DNA of 60,000 nt from Chrysomallon squamiferum (GCA_012295275.1 CM022665.1:38902795-38962794), one strand, 5' to 3'; counted from the stretch's first letter, positions 12,293-25,930 are shown. The notes: generated by a model not told the origin, from the letters alone. Translations and numbers: made by a program.

Positions 12293-12820
12293 CTACATTA
12301 AACTAAACAAAATAGTAACCGATATCCTGTAAGCGCATAAAGTATCTCTGTGCAATAAATATTTCCTCACCTTTTCAATATGAGTTGTATCCGCCTCCGT
12401 ATTGGTTTCCATATCCGCTTCCGTATCCGCTTCCGTATCCACCTCCGTATCCACCTCCGTATCCTCCGCCATATCCGCCTCCATATCCTCCCAATCCTCC
12501 TCCAAATCCTCCTTTACCTCCTCCGAAACCTCCCCATCCTCCTCCGTGTCCTCCTTTACCCCCTCCAAATCCTCCCCATCCTCCTCCGTGTCCTCCTTAC
12601 CACCTCCAAATCCTCCCCAGCCTCCTCCGTGTCCTCCTCCGAAACCGCCCCATCCACCGCCGTGTCCTCCACCGAAACCTCCCCATCCACCTTTTCCGTA
12701 TCCGCCTAAACCTTTATTACCTTTTCCACCGTAATATCCACCAGAGTTTCCATAATAGGTTTGCCCGGCGCAGGCAACAGACAAGCAGATGGCAAGAACG
12801 ACGAAAACAGCTTTCATCAT
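12293..12820 (-). CDS. Frame-shifted copy 4: signal peptide + Gly-rich half fused to acidic tail (175 aa ORF), or recent pseudogene
   Basis: The first ~75 residues match copies 1-3 apart from A7V, an added Gly near residue 33 and a Gly-to-Lys change soon after. At about 12,595-12,597 one C is missing compared with the other copies (CCTCCTTACC instead of CCTCCCTTACC). Translation moves to the overlapping frame and runs on through a tail of about 100 residues. Its first ~75 are dominated by Asp and Glu (EEDGEDLEGVKEDTEED and similar), and it ends after a basic/hydrophobic stretch at 12293. If the post-stop intron (12303-12370) is still spliced, the acidic chain would end in FNVALYTAVEKII instead. 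Other indels in this copy (3 nt gained, 9 nt lost) keep frame. The promoter and first exon are conserved. It may be a dead copy, or a new secreted acidic, possibly cation-binding, protein. The sequence alone cannot decide. Confidence 0.6.
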   Translation of the reverse strand: MMKAVFVVLAICLSVACAGQTYYGNSGGYYGGKGNKGLGGYGKGGWGGFGGGHGGGWGGFGGGHGGGWGGFGGGKEDTEEDGEDLEGVKEDTEEDGEVSEEVKEDLEEDWEDMEADMAEDTEVDTEVDTEADTEADMETNTEADTTHIEKVRKYLLHRDTLCAYRISVTILFSLM

Positions 12821-13113
12821 TGTAAAGGGCTACGAAAACAGAAGAAGTAAAATGCTAATATTGTTTGATCGCAAACTTCTAGTTAGTCATGTTAACAGAA
12901 CATTTAATTTGATTTGTATAATAGAGATAAAAAATTCATACGTTTGTTGTTTTAAATACGTTATAATTATTTCCGTATTAAATTTTGTTCATTTCCGTTA
13001 GAAACAAATAATAAATAACAATGAATTACGACAATTTAAGCTTTTAGACATTTGTATTACATTAGTAATTTAAAAAATAAATAAAAAAACAAACACTTCA
13101 CTAGTTTACTTAC

Positions 13114-13165
13114 TGTGTTGGTTTCGGAATGAATCTAATGTGTTATCTTCCTTCCTCTGTATATA
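13114..13165 (-). promoter_or_regulatory. Core promoter and noncoding exon 1 of copy 4
   Basis: TATATACAG at 13165-13157 is a one-base variant of the box in copies 1-3. The donor GTAAGT begins at 13113. The adjoining intron (12830-13113) has largely diverged from the other copies, but this element and about 130 bp upstream have not. That selective conservation suggests the promoter is, or was until recently, in use. Confidence 0.55.
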
Positions 13166-13489
13166 CACAAAATTTGTTACTTAGATTAGTCGTGGTCTCA
13201 TTGCATGTAACATTTGATTTATGTGAAATTTCTGGGCAAATTGATTGATTTGAAATCTATCAGTTTACTTTGACTCCTTAGTTTATTAAAGATTGATGAT
13301 AATTATTATTATTTCTTGCCCCCTAAAACGGAAAGGATGTTCATTATTCTGTTGATTTACGATTAATTTTCAAAATGGTTTCATCTGCTTTAAAAATGAA
13401 TAACAGTTCAATAATATTCAAGTAAATTCATGTTTTTTCTCTATCTGCTTTATGTTTTCTTTTTGTTTCCTTCTTTCTTTCTTTTTTCT

Positions 13490-13900
13490 TAACACGTTGT
13501 TACTGTTATTTATTATTGGTTATTCCAATCGCCATCTTGAAAGCGTAAGGTATGTTTCAATCGTCAAGCACAAGATAAAATCAGCTTTGTACTATTTTAT
13601 TGAAATAATTAGAGTTCAGGACATAGAAGACATGGAACAAGCTTTCGCGGATGTGAAAGACACGATTATTGGGGCATTAAATGGTGAGTGGGGATGAAAT
13701 GGTAAATTCGGTGAAGCATTAGGAGGAGACCACAAAGATTGGATGATGAGATGGATATGGAGACGGATTCGAACGATATGGAGAAAGATACAGGAGTCGA
13801 TACACGCCTCCTACTGAAAAACGTCATGAAATATTGGTACTAGTCGCTTTGTACTGGATTCTTTTGATTTTACTTTACATCAGTATGCGGTAATGTTTCT
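13490..13900 (+). other. Conserved plus-strand block, unit 4
   Basis: This is the most informative copy. The DNA immediately upstream (13,300-13,480) is hardly alignable to units 1-3, whereas this block stays close to them. Conserved peptides are KHKIKSALYYFIEIIRVQD, AFADVKDTIIGALNGEWG and, in a second frame, DGYGDGFERYGERYRSRY. Selective conservation points to function or a recent function for this strand, but the product is unknown. Confidence 0.4.
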
Positions 13901-13995
13901 TGACTGTAAATAGTTTGTAGTTTGGTCTGTAAGTTTTCGGTTAAAGATTGTGCATTATATATTCATTAAGGATATTCCCCTACATATAGTTGTGA

Positions 13996-14493
13996 AATGC
14001 TTTTTAAATTAGGATGTTTGTATATATTGGTGTATATATGTATGTCTATGCTGTTATGTATGTAAGTATTTATTTTTGTGTGTGTGTGTGATGATTTGTG
14101 CATGATAATTTGTGTATGTTTACTTGAATGTGAATATGTGTATCTTTGTATTTGTTTATATGCATGTGTGTGTATATATATATATATATATAGATGTATA
14201 TGTATTTTACGGTTTGTAACTCTTTAAATGTCCTGGTGCGTTGCTCTTTCCATTACTACAATAATTTGTGTTTGTATATTTTGTGCCATGTTTCATATCT
14301 GTTACTAAAACGAAATTACTGCTATAACTATCACTGTTATTACTGTTATTGTTTTGTCTACAACATCTGTTACTTCTAGCATCATCGGCGTCAAAAATAT
14401 TAACTATAGTAGGCCTAGCAGTTCAATAGCATAAGCTGTAGTAGTATATTTATCATTCTTCTTCTTATTGTTATTAATACTGCTTCTATTATA

Positions 14494-14542
<49 letters not shown>

Positions 14543-16402
14543 GTGTTATTATTAGTATGTACATCGTAATCGCATTATTCAATCGGGTATCAATGTCTAT
14601 CGGGTATCTTAACGCTTCTTTCCCAGAATAACCTACTTATCTAAGACCCGGACTGAAACCTGAAATGCACCTTATTTAATTAGCCTCTTTCAGTCTGTTT
14701 TATATTACCTTGTTCAAAGTTAACGACGTTCCAGTAGCACATAAAAACTGTGTACACGTAATAAAACTCTTTTACACAAACAAAATTACAACTCTTGGCG
14801 GTACCAAACTATATTAAACTGGACTGTTTTGTTTTTATTGCTTTAATGTAACAAGTTGCGTGTATGACAGCGCACCCATTAAGATTTTTTGACGTTTAAA
14901 TTTTAAATAAGATACAACTACATGCGGAGTAGGTCGCACCCGAAAATGTTATCTTTTAATATAAACTGTAAATACCATAAATGAAAAATAAGGTTAATTT
15001 CAAAGTGTAATTATAATTATTAAAAACTATCCTTCTTATTCCCTCCGTATCTAACTCAGTCTCTTTTGTTTTTCTAATTCTTTTCTCTACCTTTCAAACC
15101 CATCTTATCTTATTGTATTTTATTTTGTTTTGTTTTGGGGGTTTTGTTGTTGTTGTTGTTTTGTTTTGTTTTGTTTGTTGTGTTTTTTTTTTGTTGGTGG
15201 TGCTGGGGTTTTTTAAAAACATTTTAGTTAATATTCAGTATTACTTTAAATTATTTAATTTTTTTTTTCATTATTATTCTTTTTCCACTTTTCTTTATTA
15301 GCCATATTTATATTAATACAAGAACCTTTCAAATCAAGAGATATGGAAAAAAAAGCAAACAAAAAGCATAGATTTAAAAATGGACAAAGACAGAAGCAAA
15401 AAACCACATCTCTCCTATTATTTTTGCAACTGTGTAATTCTCCAGCAATACGACCCGCATTCTAATACTTGAATTCTATTCACAATTATTTCTCCAAATC
15501 CTTCCTGGCAAAGTTTAAAAAGTAACAAGAGACGTTATAATTGGAATCCTTTTTTTTTTCTAAGCTATGGCGATCTTGGCTCCGGTTGTCTTGGCTGTCT
15601 AACGAAGACACATCCGGGTTCTTGAGACCGAACTGATGATCACTTCAGACATGATTTGGTTTCTGTGCGGTTCACCTGCGAATCGTTGGCTGTTTCAACT
15701 GGGATTTTTAATTCGATATATCGAAACATTGTCTCTGGTAGATTAATGATCAGGCACTGACCAGGGATTAACCGGATCATCTCTTCAAGCTTTCCAGACG
15801 TCCTTTTTTTTTTTTTTTTTTTAACCAGTGACGATCTCCAATTAGCGGCCATTGTCCTCTTTTTCAAAACCAGGAAGACACGAATCCTTTCGCTTTCGAT
15901 GGTGAGGGTGAAAAAGTTCTTCGTGTCACGATGGTGAGAGGAGATTATCCAGCATTAGCTTCTAATGTATTGACTAGGGCAATGTATATGAGTAACATAT
16001 CTGATTAATGTATGGATTCTGATCATTTTTATTATTCAGATGATGGTATGAGACGTCATCATTTTCTTCTTTGTACAAATACCGTCATCATCTTAACTGT
16101 CATTACTGTTGCAAACAAGGTTATAGCGTCATCATCATTTTTTTTTATATCTCACAGCATTTAAATTGCTATTTTCTTTATGATTATTATTGAAACAAAT
16201 AAAGAGTTGTTCGGTATCATCATAATTTTTGTTATCATTTCACTATCTAATGAAAATGAATCATATTATCATCATAAGAATAAAGCTTGGGCTTCTTCTC
16301 GTAATAAACTCAACGGAGAAAATTGAATTTATTTTAATAAAAGTTTTAGTAGAACGTAAGGAATATGTCACTGTCATTTAAGCAGTCAGATATATTTAAT
16401 TT

Positions 16403-16479
<77 letters not shown>

Positions 16480-17036
16480 TTTCCCTCTCCCACACACTCT
16501 CCCTTTTCCTCTCTCTTTCTAACTGCCCTGAATTTGTATCTACCACTTATTTCTCTTTTATCCACTTTAAGCTCCATTATTAAAGCTATCAAGTCGATCA
16601 AGAACTTATATCAGTTGCAGTGTTTGCTCCGAAGCTGTGGCGAAGCGACCTTGTCAATAACACTGCATTTACAATAAACGTTTACTGAAACTATAGAGCA
16701 CTTTACTGATAAGTTTTTAAACCCTCGCAACTATCAGAAATATTTTGAAGACGACCTTAAATCTTAAAATTAATAGTTTCTATCTCAAAGAATATGAAAA
16801 TATACGAGCTTTACATAAAATGTGAACAATTTTTTATTAGTTTATAGTGTGAGATATCCACAGTGCACCCACTGTAAATGAATTAAAGATCATTGTGTTT
16901 GCTTTCCTATTTAAGAGAAGGTATATATGAAACAAATTTTTATTGCTAATCGGTTAAAACCTCCAAATTATAATAGCAACTTTTCTTCTGCTCGTTATAA
17001 TTATAAAAAAAAAAATATTCTTCATGTTAATGTTTG

Positions 17037-17040
<4 letters not shown>
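13996..17040. other. Intergenic DNA right of the array
   Basis: No gene is recognised. A TGTA/GTGT-rich stretch (14,000-14,210) borders the array. It is followed by a (TTA)n at 14,492-14,540, a T/G-only block at 15,113-15,215, a unique patch of more even composition at about 15,560-15,990, and a (CT)n of about 70 bp at 16,406-16,478. Short open frames in the unique patch resemble nothing I know. Confidence 0.6.
16406..16478 (+). repeat. (CT)n microsatellite
   Basis: About 36 uninterrupted CT units, followed by degenerate CT-rich sequence to about 16,520. Confidence 0.95.
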
Positions 17041-17089
<49 letters not shown>

Positions 17090-17689
17090 ATACAAATATA
17101 ATATTACAAATCAGCAATCGCCAGATAACTTTAAATAATTGCAATACAAAAAGACTGGTTCAATCAAAATGTTCTTCCTAAAGAGCGTAACGATTTGCGA
17201 TATTAGTTTATCATCATGGCGCCCACGATAACACAGAAATGGCAGACGTGCGGTCCCACAATGCAATTGGAAATGTTGCGCCTGATTTCCTCCCATTCAC
17301 TGGCTAAATTGGCTCTGTGTCTGATTGACAGCTAGTGCCAATTAAACGGATTCTCATTGATAAAGTGGCACTAGCAATGATATCATCAAATTTTTATACA
17401 CTATCAACTATTAACGTCAATTCACGAAACTGAGGAATAATTAAGCCGAAAATAGCAACTTTCTGAACATCAGTGATTATCTCATCTGATGTTTTCTCTT
17501 TATTTTTTCTCTATGATCAGCTATTTTAAATTATTTATTTTGAAAAAATCTCCTTCTTTCTAAATTTTATATTCGTTGTACATTTTTTATTATTATTATT
17601 TGTTTTAATTTGTATTACTATTTTCACGAGAGTTTTATTATTTTGTCTAAAATATCGAAATAGAAAGAAAATAAACACAACACTACTAT

Positions 17690-17730
<41 letters not shown>

Positions 17731-17801
17731 TTACTACTACTACTAACTACTACTACTACTACTATTACTATTACTACTACTATTATTATTATTATTATTA
17801 C

Positions 17802-17843
<42 letters not shown>

Positions 17844-18168
17844 GGTTATGGAAGCAACGACTTCTATTTGACAAAGGCCCAGATAATCTTGGTTAGTGTA
17901 CAGTGATGTATAATTATGTATGTTCATACGTTTTTGTCATATTATCAAGATTAACCTTGATAGGTTCGAATATCTTGACCGGCCTCAAACACTGGGTATA
18001 GTGACCTTAAATTACCAATATTATATCAGCTAATCGTGGTGCATTACTGAATCTCTTGAATTTGCAACTAAACAAAATTGTCAGTATAATATGATTTAAA
18101 AAAATAATAAAAATAGTCTTCTGAAGTTCAGTTTGGTGGTTATGATAACGTTGTGGTAGTGGTGGGTT

Positions 18169-18201
<33 letters not shown>

Positions 18202-18438
18202 TTTCTAAATATAATGAACATAATCATTCAGTACTGCTGTTTTATGGTCATCGTGGTCAACACCGTCATTATAACCATCATCATCTTCCTTATTATTATT
18301 ATTAACGTCATCATCATAATCATAATCACTATCATCTTCTTCATTATTAGTGTTCTTTTTCTTGTTCCACCATATCATAGCCATCGTCTTCATTATGATT
18401 ATTATAATTTAATATCATCATCATCATCTTCATCTTCA

Positions 18439-18501
<63 letters not shown>
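17041..18501 (+). repeat. Cluster of trinucleotide microsatellites
   Basis: (TTA)n at 17,041-17,088; a compound (CTA)n/(TTA)n at 17,681-17,843; (TTG)n at 18,169-18,200; and ATC/ATT repeats ending in (ATT)n at 18,441-18,501. The unique islands at 17,190-17,400 and 17,880-18,060 lie between them. Confidence 0.9.
17190..17400. promoter_or_regulatory. Candidate cis-regulatory island with a Pbx/Meis-type site
   Basis: A patch of ordinary composition between microsatellites. It contains TGATTGACAG at 17,322-17,331, the composite Pbx-Meis/Prep consensus, close to CCAATTAA. Function is inferred from motif content only. Confidence 0.3.
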
Positions 18502-20639
<2,138 letters not shown>

Positions 20640-20819
20640 GCTGACTGGAAATGAAAGACAGAGAAATCGTGAGAGAATGAGAGAAAGTAATCTGCACCAC
20701 CAAACTCAGCTGGAATTCAGTTTTATCTAAACAGTGACTCAATCATGAAGCGTTACTCCGAAATCTCTTTTCTTTTTTTCTTTACTTTTAAAGTGAAGTG
20801 TTGAAGTCTAATATTGGTT

Positions 20820-20990
20820 TATACAAATTACAATAATTTTGTTTTTGTGCCAGTATTGATACTGAGCTAGTGAGGAGAATTTGAACAAGGGGAACTGAAT
20901 TCCCTGTCACTGCTGATATAAATGATTGACAGCTAAGGGAAATCGACATCGATATCTCCAGCCTCGTTCTCATTACAGCAAATAGTCCCT
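20820..20990. promoter_or_regulatory. Candidate cis-regulatory island with a second Pbx/Meis-type site
   Basis: Unique sequence with TGATTGACAGCTA at 20,923-20,935, the same 13 bases as at 17,322-17,334. It lies near GATATAAAT and ATCGATATC motifs. Confidence 0.3.
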
Positions 20991-21196
20991 GTCAGAAAGA
21001 ATGGGTTTGTATTTGACTTTTAGATAATTGATGTTGATATGGAATGAAAACGAACTCCAAAAGAATTTCTATTCTTTTTTTTTTTTTTTTTTTTAAGAGA
21101 AAAGAAGCAGTTTTTTAAAATGTAATTGGATTAAAGGAAATTGAAAGAAATTATTGCATTTGTATTGTATTATTTTAAAATGTTTTATTACTGTTG

Positions 21197-21243
21197 TCGT
21201 TATTGTTATTGTTATTGTTATTGTTATTGTTATTATTATTATG

Positions 21244-21288
<45 letters not shown>

Positions 21289-21912
21289 TCAGTGATAGTA
21301 TTATTTCTATTTATATTGTTTACATTTGATTTTTTGAATTAAATTATTTATTTATATTATTAGTTTCTTTAGTAATTTAGTTTTAATTCCTGTTTATTTA
21401 TACTTTGAGCTTTATTTTGTTATATATATAGATATATATTATTTATTTTATTATTTTTTATAATTTTCTTAATTTATTATTTTTATATTATATTATCTCT
21501 TTCTTTTTTTAATTATTATTTATTACTTTTATTTATTTATTATTTTTTAATATTATATTGCATATTAATAATTGATTTATATATCTCTTCATTTGAGTCT
21601 TTGTATTATTATTGTTGTTGCTATTTTTCTTTTAACATTACTTTCATTATGATTTTTTTCTTTTATTATTTTATTCTTATTTTTATTTATTTATTTATTA
21701 TATAACATTTTATATTATTTTAACTTTAATTTTTTTTAATAAATTTATTTCATTGTTTTGGGTTTTTTTCTCAGTTTTATTTTTATTAATATATTATATC
21801 TCTATTTATATTGCAATACAGATAACCAACAAACCAACATGGCTTTACATTTTTTATATTTTGCTTTTTTATTCTTTTTGCTTTTGCTTTTTTGTTTTTC
21901 CTCCATTTCTTT

Positions 21913-21943
<31 letters not shown>

Positions 21944-22031
21944 GTGGTGGCTTGGATTTTGTTTGGTGGAGTTGTGTATTGTTGTTTTTTTATTGGATTT
22001 TATGGGATTGCTGATTTTATATTTATGTGAG

Positions 22032-22063
<32 letters not shown>

Positions 22064-22139
22064 AAATTTCTTTATCAATCTAAACCATTTCTTTCAACAA
22101 AAAAACAACAACAAAAAAACAAAAACAAAAACGATTACG

Positions 22140-22171
<32 letters not shown>

Positions 22172-22178
22172 TATTACG

Positions 22179-22239
<61 letters not shown>

Positions 22240-22310
22240 TACGTTAATTCAAAAAAAAAAAAAAAAAAAAACAACTATTACGTTAATTTAAAAAAAAAAT
22301 TAAATTAAAT
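21197..22310 (+). repeat. AT-only region with (TTA)n, poly(T), (TA)n and poly(A)-spaced repeats
   Basis: GTTATT/ATT repeats at 21,197-21,290, a T/A-only tract to about 21,740, poly(T) at 21,915-21,943, (TA)n at 22,034-22,058, and four copies of an ATTACGTTAATT unit separated by poly(A) at 22,130-22,300. No gene is seen. Confidence 0.85.
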
Positions 22311-23004
22311 TAAATGATATAAAACGCGCAGTGAGGCCAGACGGTGCAGCTCCACCCACAACGCGAAAACTCCCGCCCCAAAATCAACACAACAACAGGT
22401 GCACTGCCAATTTGTTCCCTCTATAATGATAAGTAAACGGTGTAAGCAGAGACTGACATATTTGGTGAATATTGATGATGTCGGTATGAAATCCCATGGT
22501 ATAATGTTGCTTTATTTCCTTCAACAAATGAACACGAATGAAGAGAGAAAATATTTACATAAACCAACAAGATCAGAAGAACTCTCGGTAAAACGTAAAA
22601 TAGAGAGAGAGAAAAAAAAAAAACGTGTTTGCTCGATGATGTTGTTTTTACACAGATGCAGTCGTTAACAGGCATGAGGTAGATCTGTAAAAATTAAAAT
22701 TTCGAAATGGTAATGCTGCCAATTAACTTGTTTTAATTAATATTTAGTGTCCGTGTAAAGAAACAAAATTATTATTATTATTATTATATCGTTGTTTGTT
22801 GTGTTATTTTTGTTCTTATTATTTTAAATAACATTTACACATTCATTACTTCACATACATGAACATACACATGCCTTAAAGCATCTATATGCCTACAAGC
22901 ATCTATACATACCTAAATACATACATAAATACATATACACATATAAATATATATAACTCTACATTACCTACACATGTATATACATACAAACATACATACG
23001 TACC

Positions 23005-23006
<2 letters not shown>
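22311..23006. other. Unique/AT-rich DNA, no gene recognised
   Basis: A short GC-richer patch at 22,320-22,400 follows the poly(A) array. It is followed by ordinary unique sequence to about 22,680 and then ACAT-rich degenerate repeats. Confidence 0.5.

Positions 23007-23046
<40 letters not shown>
23007..23046 (+). repeat. (CA)n microsatellite
   Basis: About 20 CA units within a wider ACATA-rich stretch starting near 22,850. Confidence 0.95.
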
Positions 23047-23048
<2 letters not shown>

Positions 23049-23179
23049 TATATATAACTCCACTACGCCACTTGTGCAACATGGTACACAACACTTATCT
23101 TCGAAATTCAAAACACATGTCTCTTTTATTTGTAACCTGTCAAACTGAAACAATCACACAAGTACTTACGCTGGCGACA

Positions 23180-23520
23180 CATTTACAACGTGACCTATGT
23201 CACCTTCAAGATGGCGCTACAATCGATGCGCCATAAATTACGTGCAATTACCCGCCACGGGCGGTCGTGACGAAGGTGCACGAGATCGCGAAGGTAAGAC
23301 CGAGTTTTCACCAAGGTGCTAACTGGAAGAATAACAGTCGTCACCGTATTGTAAAACACGTCGATACGTTTGACGCGTCCGTACACTTTGATCATCTCCG
23401 CCCGACACCTCTTTGATTCGAGTCGTTTGATGACTGGTGTCACGTGATCTGTGATGTCATCATAAGGCACCAGAAGGGTCAGTTAAAGTGTCAAGGAATC
23501 CTGGTACCATGTGGTTTTAA
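23180..23520. promoter_or_regulatory. GC-elevated island, candidate regulatory element or noncoding exon
   Basis: About 340 bp of clearly higher GC and CpG content than the surroundings, including CAAGATGGCGCTAC, a YY1-like ATGGC core, and several CGTGAC/ACGTGA motifs. The minus-strand frame 23,195-23,470 (91 codons) is open, but its protein matches nothing I recognise. Non-coding is the default reading. Confidence 0.35.
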
Positions 23521-24229
23521 TTGTTACTTTTTGTGTTTTTTTTTAAATACAAAATTATATTTGATTCTTTTTTCTTTTTCTTTTGTTTTGTTTCTATTGT
23601 TACCATTATTATCATCATCATCATCATCATCATAATCATCGCCACTGACATCATTATTTTTAACAGTATTTATAATAGCAGTATGGTAGCTGTTTTTATT
23701 ACTATTGTCTAATGGGTTTGCTTAATTCAGTATAAAATGTGTATTTTTGTTGTTATTTAGGGGTAGGGTTCTTGCGGGTGGTGTGTTACAGTTTCGTATT
23801 GCAGTGTTACAGTTGGTTTGTTTGTTTGTTTGTTTGTTTTTGTTTGTTGTATTTTGTGAGTTTTTTAGGGGTATCTTTGTTGGCTTTTTTTTGTTGTTGT
23901 TTTTGTTTGCTTGTTGTTTTCTTTTTGTTTTTGTTTGTTTTGTTTTTTGTTATTTTTTGTTTTTTTTGGGGGGGTAATGTTGCATGGCTAATTTTTATTG
24001 CATATTGTTGTTAATTATATTTGTTTTTCATTTATTTATTTATTTGTCTATTTGTTTATTTATTTATTTATTTTCAAATTACACTACACAAAAGTAGAAT
24101 AAATTCAATAAAATACAACACAATATTAAACGCTAATTGTTTAGTTAAATATTAACTTTTCAAAAATTACTCACTCATTGTAATCGTTCTCCGAATTTGA
24201 CGAATTTCGATGGATGGAAAAAAAAACAC

Positions 24230-24430
24230 CCAAAACAGCCACCACCACTTCACCTGTGAAGAGCAGTAAAGAAAACATCATTTGCATTTGGAGATAATCG
24301 GATAATCCCTAACCCAGACTCAGCTGGGGAGCTTCATCCCCCTAAGCGTTGCACCTGTATCTGAACACACCTACCCCAGGCTCTGCACCTGTGTATGTTT
24401 TCATAAAGCGCAGAGATGCACAAGTTATCG
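24230..24430. promoter_or_regulatory. Candidate enhancer: octamer, paired TAATC and four E-boxes
   Basis: The POU octamer ATTTGCAT (24,280-24,287) is followed by TAATCG and TAATCC within 25 bp. CACCTG E-boxes lie at 24,251, 24,352 and 24,386, with CAGCTG at 24,321. GGGGA..TCCCC can form a small hairpin near 24,325-24,342. The dense cluster in a small island of ordinary composition suggests a developmental enhancer. This is inference. Confidence 0.4.
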
Positions 24431-24799
24431 TATTCATTTATTGTTCACGAATTTCTATATCAATGTCAAGGGAAACGATTGTGTTTAGGAAACAGTAGTC
24501 ATTGTTACTACAGTTTTAATAAAGAAAACACAGAACCAGCAGTGAGGAGAAGATTTTATATCATTTATAAAGTAACGTCCCATGGTTACTAAAAAAAATA
24601 ATAATAGTATTGAGTTATATGTTTACAGAGATGATGAAACTAATTAATGCGTTCTTTAATAATAAAATATGTCTGAGAAATGAGAATAAGGTAATAATTC
24701 TCCGTCAAATTTCCACTTACTTGGAAATGTGTTTATTCATTCGCTGATTAAGTTATATATTAATACAATAAAAAAAAAAAAAAATTATTATGTATTCTC

Positions 24800-24864
<65 letters not shown>

Positions 24865-25597
24865 TATGTCTGTTTATTTATTTAATTTTATTGTTATAAG
24901 TAAATATAAGCCAATATTATATTAATACTTTCATGAAATTATCTATTTAATTATTTATTTAATTATTTAATTGTATTGCTGTTATTTTTAAATAAATGCC
25001 TATATGACTATATTGACATTTTTTGATATTATTAACTATATAATTTCTTTCTTTCTTTCTTTCTTTCTTTCTTTATTTCTTTATTTCTTTATTTATGTAT
25101 TTATGCAGTTATGTATTTTTTAAATTTTTTTATTTATTTATTTATTTATGTATTTTTATTTATTTATTTGTGTATTTATTTTTTATTTATTACAAAGATA
25201 TAAACTGAAATTAAAATTTCAATACTTCATTAATTAAGGCCTAATAAATTCATTAATTAACAAATAACTAATTAATGTTTTTAAATAAACTGAAGGTATG
25301 GCACATCCTGCATTTAAAATATACCTTCTAGTATTGCCATTAGAACTGTATGACAAATAACTGCATTGTCTATTCGTACACGAAACAGGAAATGTATTGT
25401 GTTTAGTCGAGACATTACGGTATTATCGGGTGTATTGTCAGTAACGTACGGTAATTTATTTCTTAAATAGTGATGTCATCATGATGTTGTCATTATTTTA
25501 AAATTAAAGCGAGTTTTAATTTTTATTGTTATTATTATTATTTTTTTATTGCTGTCGTTGTTGTTGTTATTGTTATTATTACTACTGCTACAACTAC

Positions 25598-25667
<70 letters not shown>

Positions 25668-25842
25668 CTTATTGATTGATTGATTGATGTATTTATTTAT
25701 TTATTTATTTTATATTTTTATTTATTTACTTATTTATTGATTGATTCATTGATGTATTTATTTATTTATTTATTTTTTTATGTATTTATTTATTTATTTA
25801 TTTAATTTATTTATATATTTATTTATTTATTTATTGATGTAT

Positions 25843-25926
<84 letters not shown>

Positions 25927-25930
25927 GATC
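24431..25930 (+). repeat. AT-rich stretch dominated by TTTA tetranucleotide repeats
   Basis: (TTTA)n at 24,800-24,860, (TTTC)n at 25,049-25,075, (ATT)n then long interrupted (TTTA)n with TTGA variants at 25,597-25,925. No gene is recognised in the unique DNA between them. Confidence 0.85.

Larger units (their letters stand above)
1..13995. repeat. Tandem array of ~3.9 kb gene-bearing units (four gene copies)
   Basis: Four head-to-tail units repeat the same order: TGTA-rich microsatellite, spacer, minus-strand Gly-rich gene, promoter, and a plus-strand conserved block. The start codons lie at 1101, 4998, 8912 and 12820, so the spacing is 3897, 3914 and 3908 bp. Units 1-3 are nearly identical even in the spacers. 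Unit 4 is clearly more diverged, especially in its intron and between promoter and plus-strand block. The window begins inside the 3' spacer of unit 1, so the array may continue to the left. On the right, similarity fades at about 13,920-13,995 and a TGTA/GTGT-rich stretch follows. The near-identity of units 1-3 implies recent duplication or ongoing gene conversion. Confidence 0.95.

Noticed and set aside
16346-16601. Arg-Glu and Ser-Leu repeat ORFs
   Set aside because: Produced by the (CT)n/(GA)n microsatellites. The same applies near 20,541, 46,131, 55,937 and 56,638.
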